Under the pieces are notes generated by a model. It did no database searches and was not told where the DNA came from. It saw only the letters and a program-made list of their open reading frames with translations. A stretch of DNA of 64,000 nt, taken from positions 48,226 to 112,225 of the forward strand of contig JAHRYS010000005.1 of assembly GCA_020621985.1 (NCBI GenBank). The letters run 5' to 3'. Origin of the DNA: Candidatus Ferrigenium altingense (GTDB lineage: Bacteria > Pseudomonadota > Gammaproteobacteria > Burkholderiales > Gallionellaceae). Positions 5,272-14,117 of the stretch are shown here, piece after piece (position 1 is the stretch's first letter; the number at the start of each line of letters is the position of its first letter). Both the position numbers and the translations under genes were made by a program.

Positions 5272-7935
5272 TTAAAGCAGCTTTTTCAGTGTGTACAGTT
5301 TTTCCAGCGCTTCCTTCGGGCTCAATTCATCCGGCTGCAATTCGCGCAATGACTGCAATACCGGATGCTCTTCCGGCTCCGGCATTTCCGGTTTCCGGTC
5401 GAACAGGTCGCCCTGTGGGTTCTGCGCGGCGCTGTTCTGCTCCAGCTTGCGCAGTTGTTTCTTTGCGGCGCGGATGACGCTGTTCGGCACGCCGGCAAGT
5501 GCGGCGACTTGCAGGCCGTAGCTCTGGCTGGCTGCGCCTTCGTTCACCGAGTGCAGGAACACGATGCTGTGCTGGTGTTCGATGGCGGCGAGGTGGACGT
5601 TGGCGAGCTGCGCGAATTCTTCGGCGAGCCGCGTGAGTTCGAAATAGTGCGTGGCGAACAGCGTGTAGCTGCGGTTCTTTTCCAGCAGGTGGCGCGCGAT
5701 GGCGTAGGCGAGCGCTAGGCCGTCGAAGGTGGAGGTGCCGCGCCCGATCTCGTCCACCAGTACCAGACTTTTTTCCGTCGCATTGTGCAGGATGTTGGCG
5801 GCCTCGGTCATCTCGACCATGAAGGTGGATCGTCCGCTGGCGAGGTCGTCCGATGCGCCGATGCGCGTGAAGATTTGGTTGATCTCGCCGAGCACGGCCT
5901 GCTGTGCGGGCACGAAAGATCCGACATGCGCGAGCAGCGCGATGATCGCGACCTGGCGCATGTAGGTGGACTTGCCGCCCATGTTCGGGCCGGTGATCAG
6001 CAGCATGCGGCGCGTGTCGTTGAGCGTGGTGTCGTTCGGCGTGAACCGGCCTTGCCCCTTTTCATTGGCTTGCGCTTCCACCACCGGATGGCGGCCTTGC
6101 GCGATGCTGATCTGCGCATCATCGCTGAATTGCGGTGCGCTGAAATTCAGCGTCGCGGCGCGTTCGGCGAAGGTCGCGAGCACGTCCAGTTCGGCGATTG
6201 CGGCGGCGATGCGTTGCAGTTGCGGGATGAACGGTGCGAGCTGGTCGAGCAGTTGTTCGTAGAGGAATTTTTCGCGCGCCAGCGCGCGCTCGTTCGCGGA
6301 AAGCGCCTTGTCCTCGAAGGTCTTCAGTTCCGGCGTGATGTAGCGCTCGGCGTTCTTCAGCGTCTGGCGGCGGCGGTAATCGTCCGGCACGTTGGCGCTC
6401 TGCGCGTGCGTCACCTCGATGTAGAAACCGTGCACGCGGTTGTATTCCACCTTCAGCGTGGCGATGCCGCTGCGCGCGCGTTCGCGCGCTTCCAGCGCGA
6501 GCAGGAAATCGCCGCAGTTGGTCTGGATGCCGCGCAGTTCGTCCAGCTCGGCATCGAAGCCGTCGGCGATCACGCCGCCCTCGCGCAGGATGCTGGAGGG
6601 TTCGGGTTTCAGCGAGTTTTGCAGGATGGAAACGAGTTGCGTGTCGGCTTGCAATGCATCGGCGAGCGAGTTCAGCAAGGGCGCGTAGGGTGGGCACGCT
6701 TCTGTGCCCACGCAGTTTGCATCGGGTATTTCCGCGTGGGCAGCAAAGCTGCCCACGCTACGGAGTTCGGCGTGAAGTTGCGGCAGGGTCAGCAGGGTAT
6801 CGCGCAGGCCGGAGAGGTCGCGCGGGCGCGCGCTGCGCAACGCGATGCGCGCGGTGATGCGCTCCACGTCGACGCAGGGTTTGAGGTGGTCGTGGACGGC
6901 ACGGTGCAGTCCGCTCAGTTGTTCCACCGCACCCAGCCTTGCGTGCAGCACCGTGCGGTCGCGCAGCGGATGGTGCAGCCAGTTTGCGAGCAGGCGGCTG
7001 CCCATGTTGGTCGCGCAGGTGTCGAGCAGCGACAGCAGGGTGGGGGCGGGTTCGCCGCGCAGGGTCTGGGTGATCTCCAGGTTGCGCCGCGTGGCGGCAT
7101 CCATGCGCACGTAGCGGTCGGCGCTGTAGACCTGCACGCTGCGGATGTGGCTGATGGCCTGGCCCTGCGTGAGCTTCGCGTAGCCGAGCAATGCACCCGC
7201 CGCTTCCAGCCCGACGCTGAAATCATCGCAACCGAAACCGGCCAGATCGAGCGTGGCGAACTGCTGGCACAGCGCGCGGCGCGCCGTGTCCAGCTCGAAA
7301 TGCCAATCGGGCAGCATCTTGAGAGCCGCGTGGTTATTGGCTTGCGGGCGAGTGTTTTCGGCGTGCAGGATTTCCGAAGGCTGCAGGCGTTCCAGTTCGG
7401 CGGGCAGGTTTTCGGCGGAAGTCTCGCAGACGAAAAATTGTCCCGAGGCGAGATTCAGCCAGGCCAGGCCAACCCCTCCCGGCCTCCCTAACCCCTCCCG
7501 CCCTCCCCTTGTCAGGGGAGGAGTGGAGATAGCCAGCAGCAGGCAGTCGCGCTTCTCTTCCAGCATGGCGGAATCGGTGACCGTGCCGGGGGTGACGATG
7601 CGCACCACCTTGCGTTCGACCGGGCCTTTGCTGGTGGCGGGGTCGCCGATCTGTTCGCAGATCGCCACCGATTCGCCGAGCCGCACCAGGCGCGCCAGAT
7701 ATTGCTCGGCGGCATGGTACGGCACGCCGGCCATCTTGATCGGCGACCCGTTGGACGCGCCGCGTTGCGTCAGCGTGATGTCGAGCAGCTTCGCGGCGCG
7801 CGCGGCATCCTCATGGAACAGCTCGTAGAAATCCCCCATGCGGTAGAACAGCAGCATGTCGGGATGCTCTGCCTTGATGCGCAGGTACTGCTGCATCATC
7901 GGGGTGTGACTGGGTTCTTTGATTTCTTTATTCAC
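5272..7935 (-). CDS. mutS: DNA mismatch repair protein MutS
   Basis: This 887-residue protein recognises mismatches and starts methyl-directed repair. It has the N-terminal mismatch-binding motif (MGDFYELF), the core and lever domains, Walker [12 protein letters not shown], the [12 protein letters not shown]alker B region, ATHYFELT, and a C-terminal tetramerisation tail ending YTLKKLL. It starts at a GTG. It is longer than usual because two palindromic repeats lie inside the frame: one at 7471-7523 adds about 12 residues to the connector domain after LLLAI, and one at 6685-6761 adds about 20 to the lever domain after LPQLHAEL. Both keep the frame open. Its 3' end is duplicated beyond the higBA module. 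Confidence 0.96.
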   Translation of the reverse strand: MNKEIKEPSHTPMMQQYLRIKAEHPDMLLFYRMGDFYELFHEDAARAAKLLDITLTQRGASNGSPIKMAGVPYHAAEQYLARLVRLGESVAICEQIGDPATSKGPVERKVVRIVTPGTVTDSAMLEEKRDCLLLAISTPPLTRGGREGLGRPGGVGLAWLNLASGQFFVCETSAENLPAELERLQPSEILHAENTRPQANNHAALKMLPDWHFELDTARRALCQQFATLDLAGFGCDDFSVGLEAAGALLGYAKLTQGQAISHIRSVQVYSADRYVRMDAATRRNLEITQTLRGEPAPTLLSLLDTCATNMGSRLLANWLHHPLRDRTVLHARLGAVEQLSGLHRAVHDHLKPCVDVERITARIALRSARPRDLSGLRDTLLTLPQLHAELRSVGSFAAHAEIPDANCVGTEACPPYAPLLNSLADALQADTQLVSILQNSLKPEPSSILREGGVIADGFDAELDELRGIQTNCGDFLLALEARERARSGIATLKVEYNRVHGFYIEVTHAQSANVPDDYRRRQTLKNAERYITPELKTFEDKALSANERALAREKFLYEQLLDQLAPFIPQLQRIAAAIAELDVLATFAERAATLNFSAPQFSDDAQISIAQGRHPVVEAQANEKGQGRFTPNDTTLNDTRRMLLITGPNMGGKSTYMRQVAIIALLAHVGSFVPAQQAVLGEINQIFTRIGASDDLASGRSTFMVEMTEAANILHNATEKSLVLVDEIGRGTSTFDGLALAYAIARHLLEKNRSYTLFATHYFELTRLAEEFAQLANVHLAAIEHQHSIVFLHSVNEGAASQSYGLQVAALAGVPNSVIRAAKKQLRKLEQNSAAQNPQGDLFDRKPEMPEPEEHPVLQSLRELQPDELSPKEALEKLYTLKKLL
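6685..6761. repeat. Paired-hairpin repeat inside mutS
   Basis: A hairpin GTAGGGTGGGCACG...GTGCCCACGC is followed by a facing hairpin CGTGGGCAGC...GCTGCCCACGCTAC. It is the same type as the element between hscB and hscA (14029-14113), but here it is translated as part of the MutS lever domain (residues around [15 protein letters not shown] and [11 protein letters not shown]). Confidence 0.85.
7471..7523. repeat. C-rich repeat inside mutS
   Basis: The stretch contains two near copies of AACCCCTCCCGGCCTCCCT followed by the hairpin CTCCCCTTGTCAGGGGAG. It is translated in frame as [18 protein letters not shown]. Other MutS proteins have only a short turn here. Confidence 0.75.
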
Positions 7936-7989
7936 GTGGTCTGATCATCTGGCGGCTGCCTGATAGGTTTGCCGGTTTTGGTCCTTCCG

Positions 7990-8018
7990 TTGGTGCATTT
8001 GGCGTTGGTGCATTTGGG
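7990..8018. repeat. Short tandem duplication upstream of mutS
   Basis: The 13-base unit gttggtgcatttg occurs twice, separated by two bases, between the small membrane protein gene and mutS. No function is apparent. Confidence 0.6.
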
Positions 8019-8032
8019 CGAGCCCCGAAACT

Positions 8033-8344
8033 TTAGGGGTTCCCTTTTGATTTCTTGAGCGAGGCAGCGAGGAATTCTGCATGGGCCTCTTTTCTGGCCT
8101 GGCTGGTGCGAAGATATGTCCACGCGACATAGAGTGCCAGGCCGGCAACCGCGAGGCAGACGCCCAGCCATGATCCAAGCCCCTGACTTGCTGCGTTTCC
8201 ATCCTGCCCGGTAGGCAAGGAGAGCACGCCGATGACGATCGACACGAGCACGATCACGCCGCCATGCATTATCTGGACAGGGCGGTCGGGAACATACTTG
8301 CGCATTTTCTCCTTGATGAGGAGATCGAGTTCCGGATTGTTCAT
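8033..8344 (-). CDS. Small two-helix membrane protein of unknown function
   Basis: This 103-residue protein has a charged N-terminus (NNPELDLLIKEKMRKYVPDR), two likely transmembrane helices (about residues 25-45 and 55-77, GVIVLVSIVIGVL and WLGVCLAVAGLALYVAW) and a basic cytoplasmic tail. I recognise no family. It lies between suhB and mutS on the same strand, 13 bp after suhB. It could be part of a short suhB-linked unit. Confidence 0.75.
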   Translation of the reverse strand: MNNPELDLLIKEKMRKYVPDRPVQIMHGGVIVLVSIVIGVLSLPTGQDGNAASQGLGSWLGVCLAVAGLALYVAWTYLRTSQARKEAHAEFLAASLKKSKGNP

Positions 8345-8357
8345 GGTCGTAGGCTAT

Positions 8358-9176
8358 CTATACGGCCGATTTCGCGGGGCGGCCGCTCAGGGCGGCAGTC
8401 AGATGCGGCGCCATCACTTGCAGCAGCAGCGGGTGGATATCGGGATTGCCCGCGCAGATGTGGCCGGTCTTGAGGTAGGTGTCCGAGCCGTGCAGGTCGC
8501 TGACCATGCCGCCCGCTTCGGTAATCAGCAGGCAGCCTGCGGCCATGTCCCACGGCTTGAGCCCGGTTTCAAAGAAGCCGTCGTAGCGCCCTGCGGCCAT
8601 CCACGCCAGATCCAGCGCGGCAGAACCGGGGCGGCGCAGGCCGGCGGTCTTCTGGATCAGTTCCTTGAAAATCGCCAGGTAGGCATCCATGTGTTCGAAA
8701 CTGGTATAGGGGAAGCCGGTGCCGATCAGGCTGTCGGCAAGGTGCAGGCGTTTGGAGACGCGCAGGCGTTTGTCGTTGAGGAACGCGCCGCGCCCGCGCG
8801 TGGCGGTGAACAGTTCATTTTTGACCGGGTCGTACACCACCGCCTGGGTGATGATGCCATTGTGCTGCAGCGCAATGGACACGGAATATTGCGGAAAGCC
8901 GTGCAGAAAGTTGGTCGTGCCATCCAGCGGATCAATGATCCACAGGAACTCCGACTCGCCTTGGGAACCGCTCTCTTCTGCTAGAATCGCATGGGTCGGA
9001 TAGGCATCCAGCAGGGTCTGGATGATGGTCTGCTCGGCGGCGCGATCCACTTCGCTGACGAAATCCGAGTGGGATTTCCGGGTGATGGTGAGGTGATCGA
9101 TCTTGTCGGCGGAGCGATGAATCAGATTGCCGGCGCGACGCGCGGCCTTTACCGCGATGTTGAGCATGGGATGCAT
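8358..9176 (-). CDS. suhB: Inositol monophosphatase family protein (SuhB)
   Basis: This 272-residue protein is a lithium-sensitive, Mg2+-dependent phosphatase of the SuhB family, which in E. coli also takes part in rRNA transcription antitermination and assembly. The metal-binding motifs are present: EESG near residue 68, DPLDGTTNF near 84, and the C-terminal [16 protein letters not shown] chose the ATG at 9176 ([16 protein letters not shown]) over an upstream in-frame start because it matches the family. It is divergent from trmJ with only 16 bp between the assigned starts. Confidence 0.93.
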   Translation of the reverse strand: MHPMLNIAVKAARRAGNLIHRSADKIDHLTITRKSHSDFVSEVDRAAEQTIIQTLLDAYPTHAILAEESGSQGESEFLWIIDPLDGTTNFLHGFPQYSVSIALQHNGIITQAVVYDPVKNELFTATRGRGAFLNDKRLRVSKRLHLADSLIGTGFPYTSFEHMDAYLAIFKELIQKTAGLRRPGSAALDLAWMAAGRYDGFFETGLKPWDMAAGCLLITEAGGMVSDLHGSDTYLKTGHICAGNPDIHPLLLQVMAPHLTAALSGRPAKSAV

Positions 9177-9192
9177 AAGTACGACCTTTTTA

Positions 9193-10026
9193 ATGAACAG
9201 CATAAATTGCAGGCCGCATTTTAGTTGGAATTACACTTTGTATAAACAGAATCTTACAGACAGCGCCATTATTGAGAATATACGGGTCGTTCTCAGCCAC
9301 ACCACCCATCCGGGCAATATCGGTGCGGCGGCGCGCGCGATGAAGACCATGGGCCTGCGCCATCTGTATCTGATCAACCCCAGGCGTTTCCCCGACCCGC
9401 AGGCCGATGCGATGGCCGCCGGGGCCGACGACCTGCTGCGCGATGCGGTGGTGTGCGGTTCCATCGATGAAGCCTTGCAGGGCGTGGTGTTCACGGTGGC
9501 GATGACCGCGCGGCTGCGCGATATTTCCATCGAAGTGAAGAGCCCGCGCGAGGCGGCGCCGCTGCTGTTGCAGCAGGCTGCGCAGCAGCCGGTGGCGTTG
9601 CTGTTCGGCACCGAGATGTCCGGCCTGACCAACGAGGAGATGGGGCGCGCGCAGGTGCTGGCCAATATTCCCGCCAACCCGGATTTTTCCTCGCTCAACC
9701 TGGCGGCTGCGGTGCAGGTGATGAGTTACGAGTTGAGCGTGGCGGCGCAGGGCGTCGTGCCGGCCACCCCGGAAATCCGGTCTGCCACGCATGAACAGGT
9801 GGAAGGGTATTTCGCGCATCTGGAAAAGACCCTGTTCGAGATCGGCTTTTTCACCACGCAAAACCCGGCACGCCTGATGCAGCGCCTGCGCCGTCTGTAT
9901 GCCCGCGCGCGGCTGGAACCGGAGGAGATCAATATCCTGCGCGGCATATTGAGCACCACAACCGAGTACAATGCGCGCCTCAAATCGCGTTACCAGGAAG
10001 AGCACCGGAATGTTTCGGAACATTAA
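9193..10026 (+). CDS. trmJ: tRNA (cytidine/uridine-2'-O-)-methyltransferase TrmJ
   Basis: This SPOUT (SpoU) enzyme methylates the 2'-OH of nucleotide 32 in tRNA. Signatures are [49 protein letters not shown] and [21 protein letters not shown]-terminal helical extension ([20 protein letters not shown]) is typical. The start is uncertain. The ATG at 9193 gives 277 residues, while an in-frame TTG at 9238 would give an N-terminus closer to relatives. The gene overlaps the start of cysE by 17 bp. Confidence 0.9.
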   Translation: MNSINCRPHFSWNYTLYKQNLTDSAIIENIRVVLSHTTHPGNIGAAARAMKTMGLRHLYLINPRRFPDPQADAMAAGADDLLRDAVVCGSIDEALQGVVFTVAMTARLRDISIEVKSPREAAPLLLQQAAQQPVALLFGTEMSGLTNEEMGRAQVLANIPANPDFSSLNLAAAVQVMSYELSVAAQGVVPATPEIRSATHEQVEGYFAHLEKTLFEIGFFTTQNPARLMQRLRRLYARARLEPEEINILRGILSTTTEYNARLKSRYQEEHRNVSEH

Positions 10027-10741
10027 GGAAGACATCGCCAGCGTATTCGACCGCGATCCGGCGGCGCGCAGCACTTTCGAGGTGCTGACCTGCTATCCGG
10101 GCCTGCATGCGCGCATCATGCACCGCATGGCGAACACCCTGTGGCACGCCAACCTGAAATGGCTGGCGCGTTTCCTGTCGCATATCGCGCGCTGGTTTAC
10201 CGGCATCGAGATTCACCCCGGCGCGACCATCGGGCGGCGCTTCTTTATCGATCACGGCATGGGTGTGGTGATCGGCGAGACGGCCGAGATCGGCGACGAT
10301 GTCACGCTCTACCACGGCGTCACGCTGGGCGGCACCTCGTGGCGGCACGGCAAGCGCCATCCCACGCTGGGCAACGGCGTGGTGGTGGGGGCGGGCGCCA
10401 AGATCCTCGGCCCGATCACGATCGGCGACGGCGCGAAGATCGGCTCGAATGCGGTGGTGGTGAAGGATGTGCCAGCGGGGGCGACGGCGGCGGGCATCCC
10501 CGCGCGCATCCTCGATGAAGAGAAGAAAAAAACCAGCGGCTTCAATGCCTATGGCATCGGCAATGACCAGAACGACCCGCTTTCCAAGGCGATACACGGA
10601 TTGCTCGGGCATAGCGTGACGGTGGATCAGCGCATCAATTTCATTTTGCAACAGCTTGAGAAAATGGGAGTGCCCGTGGACGAAGAGCGCGCCACCGCCG
10701 AAAAATTTGACCCTAATCACCTGAACAAGATAGTTGACTAA
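10010..10741 (+). CDS. cysE: Serine O-acetyltransferase
   Basis: This 243-residue enzyme acetylates serine for cysteine synthesis. After an N-terminal helical part it shows the left-handed beta-helix hexapeptide repeats ([42 protein letters not shown]) and the catalytic HG pairs. A lysine-rich linker and a C-terminal tail ending HLNKIVD follow. Position just upstream of iscR links cysteine supply to Fe-S assembly, and cysM at 56576 would complete the pathway. The start ATG lies within trmJ. The stop codon lies inside the iscR operator. Confidence 0.95.
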   Translation: MFRNIKEDIASVFDRDPAARSTFEVLTCYPGLHARIMHRMANTLWHANLKWLARFLSHIARWFTGIEIHPGATIGRRFFIDHGMGVVIGETAEIGDDVTLYHGVTLGGTSWRHGKRHPTLGNGVVVGAGAKILGPITIGDGAKIGSNAVVVKDVPAGATAAGIPARILDEEKKKTSGFNAYGIGNDQNDPLSKAIHGLLGHSVTVDQRINFILQQLEKMGVPVDEERATAEKFDPNHLNKIVD

Positions 10742-10754
10742 AATGTTTGGGTAT
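10730..10754 (+). promoter_or_regulatory. Predicted IscR type 1 operator
   Basis: The 25-bp site (ATAGTTGACT at the left, GGGTAT at the right) agrees at 22 of 25 positions with the published type 1 IscR consensus ATASYYGACTRWWWYAGTCRRSTAT as I recall it. It overlaps the cysE stop codon and the -35 and spacer of the iscR promoter, the arrangement expected for repression by [2Fe-2S]-IscR. Confidence 0.85.
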
Positions 10755-10762
10755 TCTATGAT
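10734..10762 (+). promoter_or_regulatory. iscR promoter
   Basis: TTGACT (10734-10739) and TATGAT (10757-10762) are separated by exactly 17 bp. The -35 overlaps the last codon and stop of cysE. Transcription would start near 10769, giving a leader of about 68 bases to the iscR GTG. Confidence 0.85.
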
Positions 10763-10836
10763 GCGATCGTTTAAATTTCGATTGTTTTTCGGGTCATTCT
10801 GAAAATCCAAACGCAATCCAATGATTGGGAGATGAT

Positions 10837-11310
10837 GTGCGATTAACGACCAAAGGACGTTTTGCCGTGACGGCAATGGCTGACTTGGCGATGTGCGGCG
10901 GACACCGTCCGGTGACCATGGCCGCAATCAGCGAGCGGCAGAGGATTTCGCTATCTTATCTGGAACAGTTATTCGGCAAGCTGCGCCGCAGCAAGATCGT
11001 GGAAAGCGTGCGCGGCCCGGGCGGCGGCTATTATCTGGCCAGGCCTGCGGAGCAAATCACCATAGCCGAGATCATCGTGGCGGTGGATGAGCCGCTGGAT
11101 GCGACCAGTTGCGGCGGGTTGGGCAACTGCCACGACGAACGCCAGTGCATTACCCATGATTTGTGGATGGGGCTCAATGAAAAAATCTATGATTACCTGG
11201 CCTCCGTCACACTGAAACAATTGGTGGACAGCCAAGCCAAGACGAGTCCCGACGGCGCGCACATCGTGATGATAAAAAAAGATACCAAGCCCACGGTCAT
11301 TTCGATTTAA
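10837..11310 (+). CDS. iscR: Fe-S cluster-sensing transcriptional regulator IscR
   Basis: This Rrf2-family regulator represses the isc operon when it carries a [2Fe-2S] cluster. The winged HTH ([44 protein letters not shown]) and all cluster ligands Cys92, Cys98, Cys104 and His107 are at the same positions as in E. coli. I chose the GTG at 10837 because GGGAG lies five bases upstream and the sequence then begins MRLTTKGR. An in-frame TTG at 10825 is less likely. It is the first gene of a complete isc operon. Confidence 0.95.
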   Translation: MRLTTKGRFAVTAMADLAMCGGHRPVTMAAISERQRISLSYLEQLFGKLRRSKIVESVRGPGGGYYLARPAEQITIAEIIVAVDEPLDATSCGGLGNCHDERQCITHDLWMGLNEKIYDYLASVTLKQLVDSQAKTSPDGAHIVMIKKDTKPTVISI

Positions 11311-11329
11311 GGCGGAGAAAGCGCATAAA

Positions 11330-12538
11330 ATGAAGCTTCCAATTTATATGGATTATTCCGCGACCACGCCGGTTGACCCGCGCGTGGCTTCGATGATGAT
11401 CCCCTATCTCACCGAGAAGTTCGGCAATCCGGCCAGCCGTTCCCATGCCTTCGGCTGGGAGGCGGACGCAGCGGTGGAGCTGGCGCGCGAGCAGGTCGCC
11501 GCGCTGGTGAACGCCGACCCCAAGGAGATCGTCTGGACTTCAGGCGCGACCGAGTCGAATAACCTCGCGATCAAGGGCGCGGCGCATTTCTATCAGGGCA
11601 AGGGCAAGCACATCATCACGATGCGCATCGAGCACAAGGCGGTGCTGGACACCGTGCGCGAACTGGAGCGCGAGGGCTTCAGCGCGACCTACCTCGACCC
11701 GGAGCCGAACGGCTTGCTGGATATGGGCAAATTCAAGGCGGCGTTGCGCCCCGATACCGTGCTGGTGTCCATCATGCTGGTAAACAACGAAATCGGCGTG
11801 ATCCAGGACATCGCCGCGATCGGCGAGGTCTGCCGCGACAAGGGCATCCTGTTTCATGTGGATGCGGCCCAGGCGACCGGCAAGGTGGCGATCGATTTGC
11901 AGCAGCTCAAAGTGGACATGATGTCGTTTTCCGCGCATAAGACTTACGGCCCGAAAGGCATCGGCGCGCTGTACGTGCGGCGCAAACCGCGCGTGCGCCT
12001 GGAAGCGCAGATGCACGGCGGCGGGCACGAGCGCGGCATGCGCTCCGGCACGTTGCCGACGCACCAGATCGTCGGCATGGGCGAAGCGTTCCGCATTGCG
12101 CAGGCTGAAATGGCACAGGAGAACGAGCGCATCCGCATGTTGCGCGACCGCTTGCTGAACGGCCTGATGACCATGGAAGAGGTGCATATCAACGGCGACA
12201 TGGAGCAGCGTGTGCCGCATAATCTCAACATCAGCTTCAATTTCGTCGAGGGCGAATCGCTGATGATGGCGGTCAAGGATGTCGCGGTGTCCAGCGGCTC
12301 GGCCTGCACCTCGGCGAGCCTGGAGCCGTCCTATGTGCTGCGCGCGCTGGGGCGCAGCGACGAGTTGGCGCACAGCTCGATCCGTTTCAGCATCGGACGT
12401 TTTACTACCATCGAAGAAGTCGATTACGTCATCGAGTTGATGAAAAACAAGATCGGCAAGCTGCGCGAACTGTCGCCGCTGTGGGAAATGTACAAGGACG
12501 GCATCGACTTGAATTCGGTGAAGTGGGCAGCACATTAA
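11330..12538 (+). CDS. iscS: Cysteine desulfurase IscS
   Basis: This PLP enzyme takes sulfur from cysteine for Fe-S clusters and tRNA thiolation. The 402 residues match the usual 404. The PLP lysine is Lys204 in [10 protein letters not shown], the substrate site has ATESNN, and the mobile active-site loop has Cys326 in [15 protein letters not shown]. The C-terminus, which binds IscU, ends SVKWAAH. It follows iscR by 19 bp. Confidence 0.97.
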   Translation: MKLPIYMDYSATTPVDPRVASMMIPYLTEKFGNPASRSHAFGWEADAAVELAREQVAALVNADPKEIVWTSGATESNNLAIKGAAHFYQGKGKHIITMRIEHKAVLDTVRELEREGFSATYLDPEPNGLLDMGKFKAALRPDTVLVSIMLVNNEIGVIQDIAAIGEVCRDKGILFHVDAAQATGKVAIDLQQLKVDMMSFSAHKTYGPKGIGALYVRRKPRVRLEAQMHGGGHERGMRSGTLPTHQIVGMGEAFRIAQAEMAQENERIRMLRDRLLNGLMTMEEVHINGDMEQRVPHNLNISFNFVEGESLMMAVKDVAVSSGSACTSASLEPSYVLRALGRSDELAHSSIRFSIGRFTTIEEVDYVIELMKNKIGKLRELSPLWEMYKDGIDLNSVKWAAH

Positions 12539-12542
12539 AGGC

Positions 12543-12630
12543 GGGGAAGGGATAAGGGAGAAGGGGGAAGGGGAAAAGCTGGGGCAGCGCGCTGGTTTTT
12601 CCCTTCTCCCTTCACCCTTCCCTCTTCTCC
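12543..12630. repeat. G-rich/C-rich palindromic repeat between iscS and iscU
   Basis: A purine-rich arm (gggataagggagaaggggga) faces a pyrimidine arm (cccttctcccttcacccttc), with about 25 bases between them. A similar C-rich arm lies within aroA at 48904-48939. The resulting hairpin fills most of the 112-bp gap and could affect transcript processing between iscS and iscU. Confidence 0.75.
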
Positions 12631-12650
12631 GCTCCTGAAAGGAGCAAAGA

Positions 12651-13073
12651 ATGGCTTATAGCGAAAAATTACTGGATCACTACGAACATCCGCGCAACGT
12701 CGGTTCCATGGACAAGGATGCGGCGGAAGTGGGTACGGGCATGGTCGGCGCACCGGCCTGCGGCGACGTGATGAAGTTGCAGATCAAGGTCGGCAAGGAC
12801 GGCGTGATCGAAGACGCCAAGTTCAAGACTTACGGCTGCGGCTCGGCGATTGCGTCCAGCTCGCTGGTCACCGAGTGGGTCAAGGGCAAGACGGTCGATC
12901 AGGCTTTGGAGATCAAGAACACGCAGATCGCCGAAGAACTGGCGTTGCCGCCGGTGAAGATTCACTGTTCCATTCTGGCGGAAGACGCCATCAAGGCGGC
13001 GGTGGCGGATTACAAGAGCAAGCACGGCGCAGTGGTGGAAACCCTGGCCTGCGGGGAAAACTGCAAGGAGTAA
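12651..13073 (+). CDS. iscU: Fe-S cluster scaffold IscU
   Basis: This 140-residue scaffold assembles nascent [2Fe-2S] clusters. The three cluster cysteines are Cys37 (in APACGDV, with the conserved Asp39), Cys63 (YGCGSA) and Cys106. The HscA recognition motif LPPVK (residues 99-103) precedes Cys106. AAAGGAGC is a good ribosome binding site upstream of the ATG. The C-terminus ends with an extra pair of cysteines (ACGENC), as in several proteobacterial relatives. Confidence 0.97.
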   Translation: MAYSEKLLDHYEHPRNVGSMDKDAAEVGTGMVGAPACGDVMKLQIKVGKDGVIEDAKFKTYGCGSAIASSSLVTEWVKGKTVDQALEIKNTQIAEELALPPVKIHCSILAEDAIKAAVADYKSKHGAVVETLACGENCKE

Positions 13074-13076
13074 GAC

Positions 13077-13400
13077 ATGGCAATCACGCTGACTGAAAAT
13101 GCGGCCAAGCATGTGGAGAACTTTATTGCGAAGCGCGGCAAAGGTGTGGGTTTGCGCATCGGCGTGCGCACCAGCGGCTGCTCGGGCATGGCCTACAAGC
13201 TGGAATTTGCCGACGAGTTGGCCAGCGACGATCTCCAGTTCGTCAGCCATGGCGTCACGGTGCTGGTTGACCCGAAAAGTTTGTCATACATCGACGGCAT
13301 GGAGCTGGATTACACGCGCGAGGGGTTGAACGAAGGATTCAAATTCAACAATCCGAATGTGAAGAACCAGTGCGGCTGCGGTGAGAGTTTCGGTGTTTGA
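13077..13400 (+). CDS. iscA: Iron-sulfur cluster assembly protein IscA
   Basis: This 107-residue A-type carrier passes clusters to [4Fe-4S] proteins. The three invariant cysteines are Cys35 (TSGCSGMAY), Cys99 and Cys101 (NQCGCGESF). It begins three bases after the iscU stop. The length is exactly that of E. coli IscA. Confidence 0.96.
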   Translation: MAITLTENAAKHVENFIAKRGKGVGLRIGVRTSGCSGMAYKLEFADELASDDLQFVSHGVTVLVDPKSLSYIDGMELDYTREGLNEGFKFNNPNVKNQCGCGESFGV

Positions 13401-13429
13401 TTCCATTTTTCGATCAATAGTGAAATATC

Positions 13430-13482
13430 GTAGGGGCGTGATTCATCACGCCCTTATTTGACCTTTGAAATAGAACTGGAAT
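13430..13482. repeat. 50-bp palindromic repeat between iscA and hscB
   Basis: GTAGGGGCGTGATTCATCAC is followed by GCCC and then TTTGAAATAGAACTGGAAT. The same sequence with few changes lies at 54450-54499 between pyrF and hldA. The first half forms a GGGCGTGATTCATCACGCCC hairpin. The second half supplies the region just upstream of hscB. Confidence 0.85.
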
Positions 13483-14026
13483 GATGCAGCTCGCCAGTTT
13501 CGACTTTCAGCACAACCACTTCCAGCTGTTCGGTCTTGCGCAGTCCTACCAGATAGACACGGCGCAGCTTGATCAGCAATACCGCGCCTTGCAGGCGCTG
13601 GTTCATCCCGACAAATCCGCCCACTTGCCCGATGCCGAGCAACGTCTGGCCATGCAGCGCGCCACGCTGGTGAACGAGGCCTACCAGACATTGCGCAGCC
13701 CGCTGCGGCGCGCGCGCTATTTGTTGTCGCTGCACGGGGTGGATACCCAGGAAGAAACCAACACCGTGATGCCGCTGGATTTTCTGATGGCGCAGATGGA
13801 GTGGCGCGAAGCGGTCAGTGAAGCGCGGCAGGCGCGCGATGAAGCGGCATTGGCGCAACTCGAAACGCGGTTGCAGCGCGAAACGCGCGAGCTTGAAGCG
13901 CAGCTTGCGGTTAAAATCGATGCTGAAAAGGATTATGCCGCGGCCGCCGCATCGGTGCGCAAGCTGCGTTTCATGGAAAAACTCGCGGAAGAAATTCATG
14001 CCGCTTACGACGCGATAGATAATTAG
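13481..14026 (+). CDS. hscB: Fe-S protein assembly co-chaperone HscB
   Basis: This J-domain protein delivers IscU to HscA and stimulates its ATPase. The J domain has the HPD motif (ALVHPDKSAH, about residues 40-49) and NEAYQTLRSPLRRARYLL. The C-terminal helical bundle that binds IscU follows (MEWREAVSEAR, KLRFMEKLAEEI). The 181 residues are slightly more than in E. coli. Two adjacent ATG codons (13481, 13484) could start it, and ACTGGA from the upstream repeat may act as a weak ribosome binding site. Confidence 0.93.
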   Translation: MMQLASFDFQHNHFQLFGLAQSYQIDTAQLDQQYRALQALVHPDKSAHLPDAEQRLAMQRATLVNEAYQTLRSPLRRARYLLSLHGVDTQEETNTVMPLDFLMAQMEWREAVSEARQARDEAALAQLETRLQRETRELEAQLAVKIDAEKDYAAAAASVRKLRFMEKLAEEIHAAYDAIDN

Positions 14027-14028
14027 CC

Positions 14029-14113
14029 GTAGGGTGGGCACGTTTTTGTGCCCACCCTGCAATTAACGTTTTAACAATTTCTCCGTGTGGGCACAAAAAC
14101 GTGCCCACCCTAC
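14029..14113. repeat. Inverted-repeat element between hscB and hscA
   Basis: The element has perfect 25-bp terminal inverted repeats (14029-14053 and 14089-14113, beginning GTAGGGTGGGCACGTTTTTG), and each end can itself fold as a hairpin. It fills the whole gap between hscB and hscA and leaves no visible Shine-Dalgarno sequence for hscA. The same type occurs inside mutS at 6685-6761. Confidence 0.9.
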
Positions 14114-14117
14114 AAAA

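Noticed and set aside
5785..7491. 568-residue open frame opposite mutS
   Set aside because: It is the antisense of a GC-rich, well-conserved gene and has low-complexity Ala/Gly/Arg/Val composition.
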